NCBI GenBank assembly: GCA_963277665.1
Contig: OY728160.1
Coordinates: 45,430,605-45,494,604, forward strand
Length of the DNA stretch: 64,000 nucleotides
Reading direction: 5' to 3'
Source of the DNA: Viscum album
Lineage: Eukaryota > Streptophyta > Magnoliopsida > Santalales > Viscaceae
Shown here: positions 1 to 12,835 of the stretch, one piece after another
How the letters are laid out: each line of letters opens with the position of its first letter
How positions within the stretch are numbered: the stretch's first letter is position 1
The notes under the pieces: generated by a model
What the model was told of the DNA's origin: nothing
What the model saw: the letters and a program-made list of their open reading frames with translations, nothing else
The model's database searches: none
Program-made: the position numbers and the translations under genes

Positions 1-560
1 TTAGAAGAATATTAATATCACTAAAATATATAATTCATCAATTCCATAAAGACCACTGGTGATTTTTTGAGACCAAAAGGCATTAATACATATTCTTAGT
101 GGACATGTCTTCTTTTATATGCTATTTTCATAATATCATCCTTCGAAACTTTCAATTGATGATATCCTAGTAATGAGTAAATTTTTGAGAACCACTATTA
201 TCGCTTCAATTGATCAAATAGATCATCAATGCATGGAAGATGAAACTAATTATATGTCATAACATGCTTAATCTTATAGTAATCCACACCCATCCTTAGT
301 TTTCCATTTTCATTCATCACAAACAATACTAGTTCTTCCCACAAAGATATACATGGCCAAGTGATACATTTTCATTCTAAATAATTGAATTTCTCTTTCA
401 GTTCCCTTATCTCTCTTGGATCCATCCTATAAGATGGAAGGGAAATAGTAGTAGTTCCCAGAAGGATATCAATCATAAACTCAACTTCCCTTATAGATCA
501 TAAGACTGAGATGTTCTTGGGAAATAAATCTGAAAATTGATGCAAAACATCTAGAAAATT
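1..560 (-). pseudogene. G1 reverse transcriptase remnant (N-terminal half)
   Basis: The conceptual minus-strand translation follows the start of a plant gypsy RT. A PxYRM motif and an ELKE stretch lie near 400-450, then a WEELVLFV segment (normally WGAPVLFV), a (V)DYxKxK segment near 290, and CIDDLFDQL near 195-220. A YHQLKV stretch and MPFGL near 70-130 follow, then FMELMN at the left edge. The catalytic YxDD box would lie beyond the edge. Several stops interrupt the frame, mostly at positions where a CAA, CAG, CGA or TGG codon is expected. Known for the family: this domain copies element RNA into DNA. Here it cannot be made intact. Confidence 0.8.
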
Positions 561-869
561 GGTGTCCTCAATATCTTCTATCTATTCCAAAGTCAATGTC
601 ACAAACTGGTAAGAGATTATTCCCACTACTGGTGCCAACAAACCCATTACAACAGTATTTATAACTCTTTGTCCGCTAAAGAGATTCTCAATGTCATCCT
701 CTGTTGTTAAACTAACCATTCTACAATAGAATTCGATGTGTTCCTTGAATTTTTTCAACCAATACATACATAAGATTTCATAAAATACATCCATATCCAA
801 AACTTAAGAGTCCCACTTCAATTAAGATCCATTAATAGTTATAGAACATGCTCTACACACAATTTTTCG

Positions 870-1070
870 AAATTATATTTCACCAAGTGGGGTTTGATGT
901 TTTAACATTGAAAAAATCTTATCATGTTTTAAAATTATAAATTCAATAGTATGAGAAGCAATTAAGGAATAAGATTCACCAATATCAAACATCACATATG
1001 TATTGGTAGAATTCAATAGAATCATACAGCTCACCATAGGTGGTCCATCCTGATCATCTAAAATCATCTT
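870..1070 (-). pseudogene. G1 retroviral-type aspartic protease remnant
   Basis: A short open stretch of about 64 codons contains FDIGESYSLIAS, matching the plant gypsy protease signature FDxGAxHSFIS. The aspartate and glycine at 978-986 survive, but the expected Ala/Ser after them is Glu and His is replaced by Tyr. It is preceded by a MILLN-type strand, as in chromovirus proteases. The domain sits between the gag zinc knuckle and RT, as expected. In living elements it cuts the Gag-Pol polyprotein; here it is a relic with no intact flanking frame. Confidence 0.72.
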
Positions 1071-1340
1071 TTTAGATCCATTAATTTACATTGTCGCTAC
1101 AATCTTCTCCTAGTTTTCCTACTGAGATTGACCATGCTAAGGATTTATGGTGTTCCTATCATCAACATGTCTAGCTCTAGTATTCTAAAGAGAATGATTA
1201 TGTCATCCTCATTTGGTAAAAGCATATGATGACTATGACTCAAGAGAAGTGTCTTGATCACCTTATCTCATAGATATGTGATAATAGTTCTTAAGATGTA
1301 CCATATTGTTGAAATAAATGAATGATATTCGTGATGTTTT

Positions 1341-2200
1341 ACAATCTAATTTCATTTTATCCAAGGAACCACATTGGAAACACCCCATACGGCTATTTGG
1401 TCGTAGAGGAAGGTTCACTGATCCATCCTTCTAATTCTATGTCCTACTCCCACCTTGGAAATAGTTTCCCCTCTTTAGTTTTCTCCCAACATTAGTGTCC
1501 CCACCTTTTCATGTAGGTATCGTCATACTTATTGCACCCACTTATCCTAATATATCACATGCATCCAATGTTTCTTTGTTCACAATATCTGTATAATCCA
1601 TAATACAGAGCACTGAAATCTTCGATCAAATGTCCTACATTATCCCTGATTCGACGATGCATTCCTTGAAGGATGCACTAGCCTCACCCTCTTGTGAAAG
1701 TCACACAAAATTCATGAATTTAACTACATATTCTGTGACAGAGATATTTTCTTATAGTAGGTTGAAGAATTCCATTTTTCTTTTGATCTTGAACATGTGA
1801 GGATAGATTTCTTTGTTTATAAATTCCTCAAAATGCTTCCTACTAAGTGATTTATCCATTTTATACATTATCTCCAAATCCCACAATTGGCATGTGAGAT
1901 CCTAGAGAATATAAGTCACCATATTTACATTCATATCTAATTCAGTGTCGTTGAATTCAAAGACACAATTCACCATATTCAGCCACACCACCTTCTTTTT
2001 TAGTTTAGAATCACCCTAGAAGATTGGTGGATTTAGCTTCATGAACTAGATGGAATGATCCACATACCTTGGATCATACCTCTAGTTCCCAGAATCCATA
2101 GCATGAAAGGAATGGACGATACTCATAACCATCTCATAGTCCACCTATGGTTCAGGTGCAACCAAATTTACACAACTTCTTTTGGTTAGTTTTTATGATC
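1341..2200 (-). pseudogene. G1 gag remnant with CCHC zinc knuckle
   Basis: At 1341-1382 the minus strand reads C-F-Q-C-G-S-L-D-K-M-K-L-D-C, a CX2CX4(H)X4C zinc knuckle with the histidine replaced by lysine. It lies about 270 bp upstream of the protease, the normal distance from gag's nucleocapsid part. Sequence from about 1400 to 2200 is where capsid should be. It is somewhat richer in G+C than the flanks but too broken for me to trace a full capsid domain. The upstream limit is approximate. Confidence 0.55.
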
Positions 2201-2832
2201 CATATTGAGTGTCATTTTCTAAACCGACAAAAAACTCTGTAAGTCTCACTCTCAAGAAATTGATGGCTTATCATTTCAAATTCATATCATTTCTTCCCCA
2301 AATAGATTCTTCTAGGATTAACTATTTTATAAAATATTTATTCATACGTTTGAAAGTTATCCAATTTTCAAAATTCACCTACAATGATCTTTTCAAAATC
2401 ATTTATTTGAAAAAAATTGAAACATTTTTTCAAAAATATTCTACATGTACACAATCATAAATCATTACTCAAAATGAAATATGCAATCATAGTTATATTT
2501 CATTCATCTTCATTCCATGTCATACTCTTATCATTATCTAAACCCATAACAATTATATTACATGATCTTATAAGAGTCTCTAAAAAACTTGTGTACCAAA
2601 CTCCTTGGTAACATGAATTTCATCATAAAAATTTTACCCATGTATTTTTAGGTTGTACATTTCATTTCCCAATAATCTTACTCCTATATAAGATCATGGC
2701 GCACAGAAAAGAGAAGAATGACTTTCAACTCCAAGAACGAAAAAACTAATGACAACTTGTTCCACAAGGGAAGGAACAATATTATACCATTTATCTTAAT
2801 TATACTTTTGGATCAATCAAATTAATACAATT

Positions 2833-4872
2833 TGTAATGACCCACTTATTCTCATTTTCTTGAGAAAAAATAAAAATTTCTAGACCTTATGAGACATCCT
2901 CAAGATGCTAAAGGCTAGAAATAAATCCCAAAGTGTTTCAAGTGATTATGGGGAATGATTTACCATTTTTTTTTAAAACACTCACTGAACAATCATTATA
3001 TAATGCATGATGAAAAATACAACTCAACCATCATATTTTTTACAAAACCGCACCCAAGTGTACTACAACAGAAGAAAAAGAATCTATCAAAGAAAATAGT
3101 GAAGAATAAAAATAATAAACTCCATGACAACCCCAAGACTCAGTGCTCCAAAAACTCTATGCTTCAACATCACCAGACATCCCATGTATCACCAAACATC
3201 CCATGTATCACCATGAGATAGAAAATACATGTGATACTTTACCATTTATAATTTCTTAAAAGATAACATCTTCAAAAGCACAGATTTTCCAATACAGGGA
3301 TGCGTATAAATATCATTAGGTTTTACCTAATGACTTCCCTACTCATTCCACTATTATATAAATGTTTGAAACATTTATATAAAACATATTATAAAAAACA
3401 AATTCCCAAAATAGTTTATAACTAAATATATCCAATTCATGAAACCATTTATATCCAAATGTAAACAACTTATATGATCACCCATTTTCCATCAAGTAAT
3501 AATTCTAGAAAACTAGCCAAAAAATTCTTTAAAACAATTTTCTAATCTCATTTTGGTATAATCATTTCTTTCCATTTATTCATGCATCTAACCATGCATG
3601 CTTTGTTATGACATTTCTATACATATAAGTGGTCTCTCATTGATCTACCATATTGTTACATGTTAATTACACCCCATGTTCAATTACATATTAGACACCA
3701 ATAACATGTTCATATTCTATCCAATCCTCACAAATTCATTATAGACACACACCACTATTATGTCCAAACCATTTCAAATAACCATTTCAATAAAAAATGT
3801 TCATTTATTCAAACCCATTTGAAAAACCAATAACATTAAACCCTTAAATTAATATAAAACAATTAATTTTTTTTTGAAAACCCTTTACTCATATAAAAGT
3901 ACTATAATTTTAGATAAATTTAATTTTAAAACTTCATTTTAAAATCATGAATAAATAACTTTATTCACAATCACCAATTTTCCATATTTCCACAGCCATC
4001 ACCAAAGAGGTTTTGAATCAATCCAAAAAATACAATTCACAATAAAATTCAAAATAATAAATAAATTTAGAACCATTAAATTGTTTTCTTCTCAGACTAT
4101 TTGAGAGTTAATCCCCCTACCTTGAAGGTTTTGATGAAAACAGAGAATAACTGAAGAAAGCTCACGAAAATCAGGTTAGTTCTCAAAAAAACAACCTTAT
4201 ATATCTTCTTATAACATGATAAAGACCAAATCTCATCATTTTGGTCATCCGATATCTTATATATTCACATACTTTTCATATATATATGAGAAAAGGAGAG
4301 GATAAGAGATGTATATCGATTTAAATCAGAGAAAACATGGCAACAACAGAGATGAATGGATGTTACCACAAGAATCAGGCTTAAAAACACAAAAGGTGGG
4401 CTCCAAAATGATTTAAAATTTCTTGAGAGAGGTTTTACTACCTTAATTAGGGAATAATATCTACTTAGGACCCCCAAGGAGAAATAGTTATGAAGTTAGA
4501 GGCAAATAAAGTGAGATTCCCTATTTTTTTCTAGATTTGACTCTACGCACAGTTAGAAGGCACGATAAGACAAACATTGTGCTAACCATGTATTAGCTAA
4601 TCTCTTAAGAAAAAATTTTTATGGCCTCCCCAAATGGTCTCAAAATTTTTTTTACCACCTTTCCAAATCTACTTCCTCAAAACATAAACTTCACATAGTT
4701 GATTCTATAATTTCTATAGGGCTGTGACAAACCATGTGCAGTCCATGTGCATCCCCCTTTCCCCTAAAAACATATCCAAAGTTTACACAAATATCATACC
4801 CTTCACCCTTACACATTATAAATATAATAAACACAATTTAAAATCTACATACCAAAAACTAGGGGTACTACA
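2833..4872 (-). repeat. G1 5' LTR (about 2.04 kb)
   Basis: The segment starts with TGTAATGACCC and ends with CTACA on the plus strand, so on the element's strand it runs TGTAGTACCCC...GGGTCATTACA, with the usual TG...CA ends. It lies directly upstream of gag in element orientation and abuts a broken gypsy RT at 4873. A weak TATA-like stretch, read on the minus strand, lies near 4194-4207. A TGGTATCAGAGC-type primer site next to 2833 is barely recognisable, so the inner boundary is less secure than the outer one. No second copy is in the window, so the LTR cannot be confirmed by comparison. Confidence 0.6.
3171..3208. repeat. Two-copy 19-bp direct repeat in G1 LTR
   Basis: Positions 3171-3189 and 3190-3208 are the same 19-mer (CACCAGACATCCCATGTAT) with one difference (G to A). 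It is a small local tandem duplication inside the LTR and no function is implied. Confidence 0.8.
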
Positions 4873-5860
4873 CATCATTTGATGGTTCCTTAGAATAATA
4901 TGTGGAAGATGGTATTCTGATGTCTCTACATGCATTAGAGTTCTTAGTGATGGAATTGAGTTTCACTAATACCCCCCACTATATCCATGGAAGTTATAAA
5001 ATATATCTTCTATCTATACGTTATTGATTCAAGGATATCATTATCATTTAAATTATCCTATAGTATATAAATGAACATAAGGATAATGATTATTTTAGAA
5101 TGCTCTTCGACTTTATTACTAAAAAAAATGAGGTAATCTCATGAAGTGTTTTTTTTTTCAATTTGATTTTCTCACTTTATATAAGACTACCTCATAGATC
5201 ATGGTAATTTTTTTGATCTATTAATGATTTTTATAGGGATTTCTTGGGAAACAGCCAATATAATATGACAACTAAAGTGTTTCCAAAGATTGATATCGTA
5301 GAATCAGTGATTTATTATACAATTTTCTTGTATTAAAGCCTTAGTAACTACCTCAGTGTGGAAATAATATTTATTTCCTAGATTGAGAAGTGTTAGGGTC
5401 GTTTGGGGAGATGATGTAGTAGACAAATAATGATCCTTTGTTGACAAAACTAGTGGAAGGAGTTGAGTTTATGTTGTTTTATTATGCTTATAGAGTAAGT
5501 CATGTATTCATTTTGATGTAGAGGTAGGTATAATTTGAATATAGAGTTATGATGTTAATGCCCCATGATAAGAACTATGTGATAACTAACTTGGTTTTGA
5601 TTGTGATATACTTTTCCATGAAGATGTGATGGAATTATCTTTTGGGTAAATGCTTCATTTTTTACTTAGAACACCATAGTCTCATGTATATCTTCATCTT
5701 GAGAGAATTAAAACTCTTATAGAGGCATTTTTTTTGGATTCCTACTAGACAAAAACATTATGACATACAACTCTATGGTGAATGGAAACATGGTGGATGT
5801 TAAAATAGCATGAAATCTAATTCTCTCTTTGTCGAGGAGGCACCCAAGTAGTCATCTTTC
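4873..5860 (+). pseudogene. G2 reverse transcriptase and RNase H remnant
   Basis: Positions 4873-5150 track RT from YHQL through the region of MPFGLTNAP (seen as EFSFTNTP) and past the catalytic box, which is not preserved. Further on (about 5560-5830) RNase H is clearer. It shows PHDKNY followed by an LxLxVI run, then (W)NYLLGK, EHHSLMYIF (normally TDHxSLxYxF) and LRELKL. In the last motif the active-site region has changed TDH to LEH. Living copies use RT and RNase H to make and degrade the RNA-DNA hybrid; this copy has stops throughout. Confidence 0.72.
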
Positions 5861-7390
5861 TTATAGCTAACCCTATTAGAGGAGAGGGCAGAAAATTTAC
5901 TTCAGTTTAATATGGTGACACCACCACATATTGAGTGTGTTTTAGAGTCTCATTTGGGATATTTTTACTATATATTTGTTGTGACTAGATTTCCTTAGAA
6001 AATGCACCAGATGGTTTTTTCTAAAAGTTTGGCGAAAATAATTTTTTTCAATGATAGAAGGTAGTTATGGTCACATTGTGATACTTGGTGTTGAGGTATT
6101 TTCATACATCCTACATAAATGTACATATTGGTATGGAAATGATAAAAAATTACATTAAAAAGTAGTTTGGTGGTTTTTTATTTGAAGGGGTGTTGCTGAG
6201 AGTTTTTTGTGAAGGCTCACATGTTAGTTAGCTGAGGAGGAACATCAGGTTATATGAAGACTAAATACACTGATTAAGATTCCTAAATAGATTTTTTATG
6301 AATAACAAAGATTTTTATCATAGGTATTACATAGATAGAGAGATTATGTGATATTATAATAATGATTATTGATATATTTTTATCAAGTCAACAAACATTC
6401 TTTCCATTCAAAAAAATATTTAATTTGAGAGTTTGGGGATTTTGTAAACTCATGTGATCATCCAGATTCATGGGGTACTCACCAAAATCATATTTTCACA
6501 TGATGATCAGTTCACATTATAGTAATGTAGAGGTTATTATAGGTTTTTCTGACTAAATTATTGATAACGATTCATATTTACCCTCAAGAAGAGAGATGGA
6601 AGAATCAGAACATCCATGTTTTAGTGGATATGATGAGAGCCTACATGTTGTACTTTGTCTAGAGTGTGGAGTATAACATTAAATTAGTAGATTTTTCATA
6701 TAATAATATCAACAACTACACTATCAAAAAGTAAAATTTCGATGCACTAGATGGGATATCCTAAAGGGAAACCTTATATTGGACTGAGGTTTGATAAACA
6801 TCTCTTTCTATGCCAGTGTTGGTACATGAAATGAAGGAGAAGGTATATGTTATCTTCACTTTTTTTTGAGTAAATCCCATTGTCTATATAAATTTTAAGC
6901 ATAAATATATAAGATGCCTTTAAATTTTGAGTTGTTTGACTATATATTACTATGATTCTCTTCTTTAATAGGGTTGAAATGATCATGCTAGGGAAGTAAG
7001 ATAATCTCAAGGATCATTGGTTTATTCCAAATCGTAAAAAGGTTTGTCTGGTTGCATACCTATTTGACTTAATCCTATAGTTTGAATGATTTCATAACAT
7101 ATTCAATGTTTTATAGGTTAGAATATGTTCTCATAATCCATGGAATGTCATTGAATGGCATAAACTGGACATCCTGGGTGGAACCACATTCTTGAAGAAA
7201 CAAGAACTAATCAATCATCGATAAGAGATGATACCGAATTGATGAACCATTTCTATAGTTTGAGTGATTTGGAAGAATGGAATTATGTGAAACATATTCT
7301 ATGAGAGTTATAGTCATATATAGGACCAGTACCCCATAATTTTCTGTATATGGTGCTTTTCTAGTAGATAAATTTTAATGATGGGGTGAA
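5861..7390 (+). pseudogene. G2 integrase and chromodomain-tail remnant
   Basis: Near 6110-6140 the sequence matches the YWxGM run before the integrase zinc-binding region, and near 6680-6790 it shows LVDFSYNN and then ALDGIS and LYWTEV. These correspond to VEFSYNN, ALYGR and PLxWxEVGE near the end of the gypsy integrase. About 7040-7150 reads VAYLFDL, FHNIFNV and then VIEW, matching the post-integrase tail of Tekay-like chromoviruses. A worn chromodomain follows to about 7300. The purine-rich block before TGTACAAACT at 7391 is the candidate polypurine tract. The frame is broken repeatedly. Confidence 0.7.
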
Positions 7391-9951
7391 TGTACAAACT
7401 ATGTTTGCCATAGTTTGATCCTCTAAACATTTTAAAATAAATAAATGTATTTTCCCTCAGAGATGGCACTAGTTTTTTGTTTTCATTTGACCCTAGATTT
7501 ATTATATTAAAACTATTAATATATTATAAATCATACAATAATATCATTTTTGAATAAATTATTTTCCAATTGATCCTCACCTTTAATGGAAGATCTATGG
7601 AAATTAATGTTTCCCAAATGTGGGGTTTGACCTATGTGTAACATAATGTTGGATTTCATCGGATTCTATATGGGAGGCTAATGTTGGAATTTTCATAAAA
7701 AAAATTAAATATTTATTTATTTTTTTAATATCAAAAACCTAATCAACCCATATTGAATATACAATTACAAAAAAATCAATAGGGTTGGCGGTATAACCTG
7801 GGGAGATTATAGTAGTGAAGGGATAGATATATTGTGATTAATAAGGGTATAATATGGATCAAGGAAATATGATCACAGTAATCATAAGATGAATGATAAA
7901 TAGATAATGATCTTTATCTTCATCACTAGAGAACATGTACTTTTCGTGCACTCAATCCATTGTTGTGGTAGGACTCATTATTCACATGATAAAATAAATT
8001 AATCCATTCCCTGTATCATGATTATCTGAAAATATTTTATCTAAATAAACACTTTGGACTTCATGATTTCTAATCATTAGCTATGATCATATTTACTAAT
8101 GATAATATTATTTTTTTCATTCTATTCCTTTCCAACATAGATTTATCTGTTTTTTGTGATTTCTATATGGCTTTGGAAATTTGGAATTATTATGATGGAT
8201 CGATCATGATAAAACCCTATGAATCATAATGGATATTTTAAATACTAGAGATTAATAATTTGTATTTGGATCAAGGTATTAGGACCACGAACAGTGATGA
8301 TAGGTGTGACGACTAAATCTCAGGAGATCAGAATTATGTTTCCCAGCAATTGAGGGATAACTATCAATGAATAGAATCCTTCCCCAATTATTTCGGTGTA
8401 TATAGTTGAGTCAATGGGAATGAAAGGTAGAAAAAAATTAGATATAGATTCTTTATAGAGATCGGTGTTTTTGTGTAGGAAAAACATGAGTACACTACAT
8501 GTACATTAGAGGAACAAATTTCTTATTCCTGAAAGTCTTTTAGTAGATATGTTTTCATCCATACTAAGTTTCAATTGATGTGTGGATAATCAAACACATC
8601 TCATGACACTACCTAGATATTCATAATGTTTACCATGAGTACACACCCCTGAACCTAAGTGAACCAACATATTGTGTCCATATAGGGACATGTTGTGCAG
8701 CACCACATGGTTGGATTTTTTCTATTCCTGAAATGACTCACACCAACCTTATAGTGAATACACTGGTCATGTGATCCAATTTAAATTCCATATACATTTC
8801 CTAGAAATCCATTGCATGCATATCCCATTTTTTGGTACATAGATTTGGGCACGTGAGTATCGTATCCCGAGTTGTTTTCCATGTTGAATGTGATGGTACC
8901 CATTATTTTTTCAACAGTGATATGACATGAGGTGTTACATGTAAGAATATTCTTCTAGTGATTCTTGTCCAATGGAAGTGATTGGGTTTGAAAATCCCAG
9001 TTATGTCTGCTTTGTTACTCCACTATTTCACAAGGAAATGGGTTTGGGTTCCCACACACAACATAGAGTGTATGTCCCATTTCTATGGAGTGATAATTCA
9101 CTATTATCAAGGCTTAGAGTGAATTAGTCATCCACTATAGATAGTTATTCCCTAGAGGTAGATTACAATAGTGAAGAGTGGGCCCTCCACCCTCATTTTT
9201 GCGGCTTTATGTGTGGTGCCTATAATAGGATATGAGTCCCTTGGAGAAATAGGTAGAATAATCATTCTCTTTACCTGACTTTAGAGTTTTGAGACTTCTC
9301 CCTTATTATGACAGGGGTTTCAGTTTGATTATATCCAATGATGGATTTTTTTCACACTTTTCTTAAGATTTGAGATGACTATTTTACTATATTTCAACCT
9401 TGTTGGTTTTTTGGGGTGTCATAACTTGTATTATTATACTCACTTATTCATGGTTTATGACCACATATTTTATTTCTTATACATACAAAATACATATTGA
9501 CTATGACATTGGTGGACAATATATTGGAGGATCATATGAGTACATGGATGTGTTTACCTTGTTTAGATATTAGTCTTAGGGAATATGATTCTTCATCACT
9601 TCATTTTTTCCTATTTCATATTTTTTTGATTGGGGCCTATTTTATTATTGGGTGTATACTTTGACTCTTTATATCCTTTAATTATTATCATGTTTCACAT
9701 TGATGTATTTTTTATGGGTTGTTTCATGAATTATTTAATCTCTAGATGATAATTTTCTTTATATATCTATAAAAATATTAATGTATCTGGTCATTTTCAT
9801 TTCCATAGAAACATTAGGTAATGGCCTCCCATTTTTCTAATATCCCTACTTGATTTTTGTTTTCAGTCCCCTTAATATTGGAGGAAGGCTTGGGTGTCAC
9901 TATTGGACTAATTTCTATACAATAGAGGACCTAGTGGGTTAATTACTAACA
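7391..9951 (+). repeat. G2 3' LTR (about 2.5 kb, right end approximate)
   Basis: It begins TGTACAAAC directly after a purine-rich tract (GATGGGGTGAA) and after the chromodomain tail. The part at 8600-9450 is richer in G+C than its surroundings. Two stretches resemble element B's LTR: around 9400-9450 (the GGTGTC...TTATACTCAC block, compare 14515-14545) and around 9880-9945 (GGAGGAAGG...GACCTA, compare 14930-14990). This suggests related families and places the right end near 9951. The 5' LTR partner lies outside the window. Confidence 0.5.
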
Positions 9952-12369
9952 AAAACTCTAGAAAAAACTCTCATAAAAAATATTCTACACTATCTTAAGG
10001 TTATGTTCATCTTAAAAGGTCTTCCATCAATTCATTAATCCCATTTGAAAAGTAGATAATAAATTAAGCAGGGAATATGTTTCTCTCCTATATTTTTCTT
10101 CTATACTTAATTTTATACATTACTTATACCTAGAATTTCATTAAAAATATTTAAAAAAATTAATGAAAATCATTATTATACTAATATGTTATTATAATGA
10201 TGGTACAAGGATTAACAACCGTCCCCTTTTTTTATGGAAAATTAAAATTCTAATTGTGCATTGTTCCGAAAACCTCCTCCAAGAATAAACATGTTTCATT
10301 TTCCTTCACTTCTAGATTTTAATGATGTCAATTTATAGTGTATGAGTTTATATTATGTATATTATAAATATATATCATTAATATGGTTTTTTATAACATG
10401 TAGTTTTATCATTGTGATAAGAAAATCTATCTATATCAAAAAATAATAACAAACTAGTTCACCACTATTATCATTAACAGGATGCGCCCTGAAAACTCTC
10501 ATATAATGGAATAATAACATTATAAATATTTTAAAAATAAATTCATGTAACATTAATGGTTTTTAAAATGAATATATTTTGGAGAAAAATGAATATTGAC
10601 ACCACTATTTCTATCCATGTTCAAATCTGTCAAGAATAATAACATCCAGTCATGAAATGGGATCAAAACAATATAATACATGAGGAAACACATTTTCAAG
10701 AAAAAGTATAAATGAAAATATTTTTGAATATTAGTTTTATATAGTTAATAAATATTTTTAAATTTATTATTGGATGTTAAATAACATTCATGGAAATTAA
10801 TTTTTATTGAAGGGGTACCGGTAAATCAAAATCCATTCATTGAGGTATACAAATTATTATTCAAATAATTTTTTATAACATTAAATTTTTATGTATGTTC
10901 TTTATTTAATTCATATGGAAAATAATTATTGATTCAAATAAATTTCATGTAAATATTCTTATTTTATTAATTTCTTTTTAAAAAATAGACATATTTTAAA
11001 AGGGACTTGTAACTAATACTTTTATATTGATAAATAAAAAAGATTTTCAAATTTCTCTTTTCTTGGTTTTTTTAATTAAAATAAAATGATCTAACCCCAA
11101 AAGAGTATTTTATAACTCTCACTCTATATTCTCTTATAATGTATTACATTTGGGTGAACATATTTTGGTTTCATTTTATTTTACTTTTAAATCTATTTTG
11201 TGATATTTTATTTGATAATTTAATGAATTCCATTTTTCATACTATGTGTTATTTTATTGTGTGATGATTTTTTTTCAAGTGGCAAAAAATTATATGTATT
11301 ATGTGATTTTTATGTTCTATATCCACCTTCAATTAATTTGGAAAAATCTTATATATCATTAGCTAAAGATGCCTTGTGAACATTTCAGCACATATCTATG
11401 TTCAATAATGGGGAGTTTGATGGTGTTTATCTGTACTCACAATTTCACATGTGAACTTATATTTGAATGGGTAGGTTCAAAAAGGTTGAGTTTGTTTTAA
11501 TTTTTCTCTATCCAAAATATTATCTATGAATGGTTTGATGGGTATCCAGGTACACAATGATTGAAAATCCTATATTTATGATTGTGCACAATCATTCCCA
11601 TATTTCATACATCTTCATATGTGATTCATATTTCATAATCTCATTCCATAGTAAAAGTGTTATCTTTTTAATTGATATGACTATGTTTCATGAATATAGT
11701 TCACTCATATTGATTTATGTTTAAAAACTCATATATTTTACCTCATTCATGATTTTCCATTTGTTATGATATAACCATTACACTCTTTGTTATATTATCC
11801 CTTTCTAGGTGTTTGAGGTCTTTGTTCTTATGCTATCCCATCCTCAAGATTTATATATGAATATCTCTCATGGAATTTATGATTAAATTTATTTTATAGA
11901 GAAATTTACATGGCATGTAAAACATGTGTTTTACTATTTCTAGTCTTTGTGTCACTAAACCTTTTGTTCCATGTATTATGAAACTATTAATGGGATTTAA
12001 TAATTAAACCACAGTATCAATGCATTATTTTTTTATGATTATTTTTATAGGCTTTGTGTCAAATGATGATGATATTTTGGGTGATTTGACAATGAGATTT
12101 CCAAGGACAAATAAAAATGTTTAAACTAAAAATAATTATTGTTAATAATATTCTTCCAACCTAGCCCAGAAGAAATTTCAAAATGGGTAATGAAATTACC
12201 ACATCTCAAAAATTTGGGAAATCTAAATCATAGGCAGATGAAAATAAATAGTGGATTTATAGCATTAATTATTAGTTTGATAAAATTAAGAATTAATTTA
12301 GTTGGAATAAATTTCCATGTACATAAAGAAATAATATAATTGGAACCATGTGGGATACCACAGACAAAC
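9952..12369. other. AT-rich DNA, no gene recognised
   Basis: Poly-A and poly-T runs dominate. By position it should be the upstream part (gag, integrase) of the copia element whose RT begins near 12370, with G2 inserted into it, but I find no integrase or gag motif. Open stretches such as 12139-12339 carry no family signature. Part of it may instead be an unrelated insertion or a copia LTR. Confidence 0.4.
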
Positions 12370-12835
12370 TCAATAATAAATTAATTATTTAGTAAAAAAA
12401 TACTTACTAGTTTTCAAGGGATACTCTCTATTGGATGTCTTCTATTTTGAGAAGTTACTTGCTCCAGTTTCATGGATGTAATCCGTCATGGTGTTAATAG
12501 TAGTGGATTATCATAGAAAACATATAGTTTACCAATTGAATGTAAATTCCACTTTCCTAAATAGAGGTATTAAAGATGATTTTTTATTTAAATGAATGGG
12601 GACATTATTCTTGAGAAATATTGTAGCATGGACTAAAAAAAGAAGAAATAATTATATGGAATGAAAAAATCCCCAATGACTTGGTGAACCATTCTGGATG
12701 TATTATTGGTGAATATGATATTTACAAATAATAAGGATGATAATAAAATTATTTTTGAATCAACTTATCATAATTATACTGATTTACATGATATAAGTTG
12801 TTGAGAAAATATTTTCATGGGAGTGAGAGAATCTA
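12370..12835 (+). pseudogene. Ty1/copia reverse transcriptase remnant, left part
   Basis: From about 12400 the frame reads KYLLVFKGYS (normally KARLVAKGYSQ). An F-E-K-L-L-A-P-V-S stretch follows (normally FAPVAR), then VYQLNVNSTFLN (normally VxQMDVKSAFLNG). At 12650-12680 it reads LYGMKKSPMTW (normally LYGLKQSPRAW). These four motifs in the right order and spacing identify Ty1/copia RT rather than gypsy. The sequence then runs to 12835, where element B is inserted. The first catalytic Asp of the MDVKxAFLNG motif is Asn here (GAT to AAT), and stops are present. Confidence 0.82.
12831..12835 (+). repeat. Target-site duplication of element B, left copy (ATCTA)
   Basis: ATCTA immediately before the TGTAAG start of the 5' LTR; it is identical to 21737-21741 after the 3' LTR. 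A 5-bp duplication is the normal gypsy integrase signature. Confidence 0.9.

Larger units (their letters stand above)
1..4872 (-). mobile_element. G1: decayed Ty3/gypsy retrotransposon, 5' part
   Basis: Read on the minus strand from right to left the order is 5' LTR (4872-2833), gag remnant with a zinc knuckle, aspartic protease, then reverse transcriptase running off the left edge. That gag-PR-RT order is the plant Ty3/gypsy order. RNase H, integrase and the 3' LTR must lie outside the window. The right end abuts position 4873, where a plus-strand gypsy RT resumes in mid-domain, so G1 is nested in another element (G2). The five bases after G1 are CATCA; the matching target duplication would be off the left edge. 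Reading frames carry many stops, so the element is dead. Clade is not certain; the RT resembles chromoviruses. Confidence 0.8.
4873..9951 (+). mobile_element. G2: Ty3/gypsy chromovirus, 3' half
   Basis: From 4873 rightward the order is the remainder of RT, RNase H, integrase, a post-integrase chromodomain-type tail, a purine-rich tract near 7378-7390 and a 3' LTR. The first codons match the YHQL part of gypsy RT, so the missing upstream half of RT must lie to the left of G1, which interrupts it. Tail motifs such as VAYxxDL and HNxFxV are typical of Tekay-like chromoviruses. Numerous stops and frameshifts show that it is dead. The right end is set by similarity of the LTR's 3' end to that of element B and is approximate. 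Confidence 0.72.
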
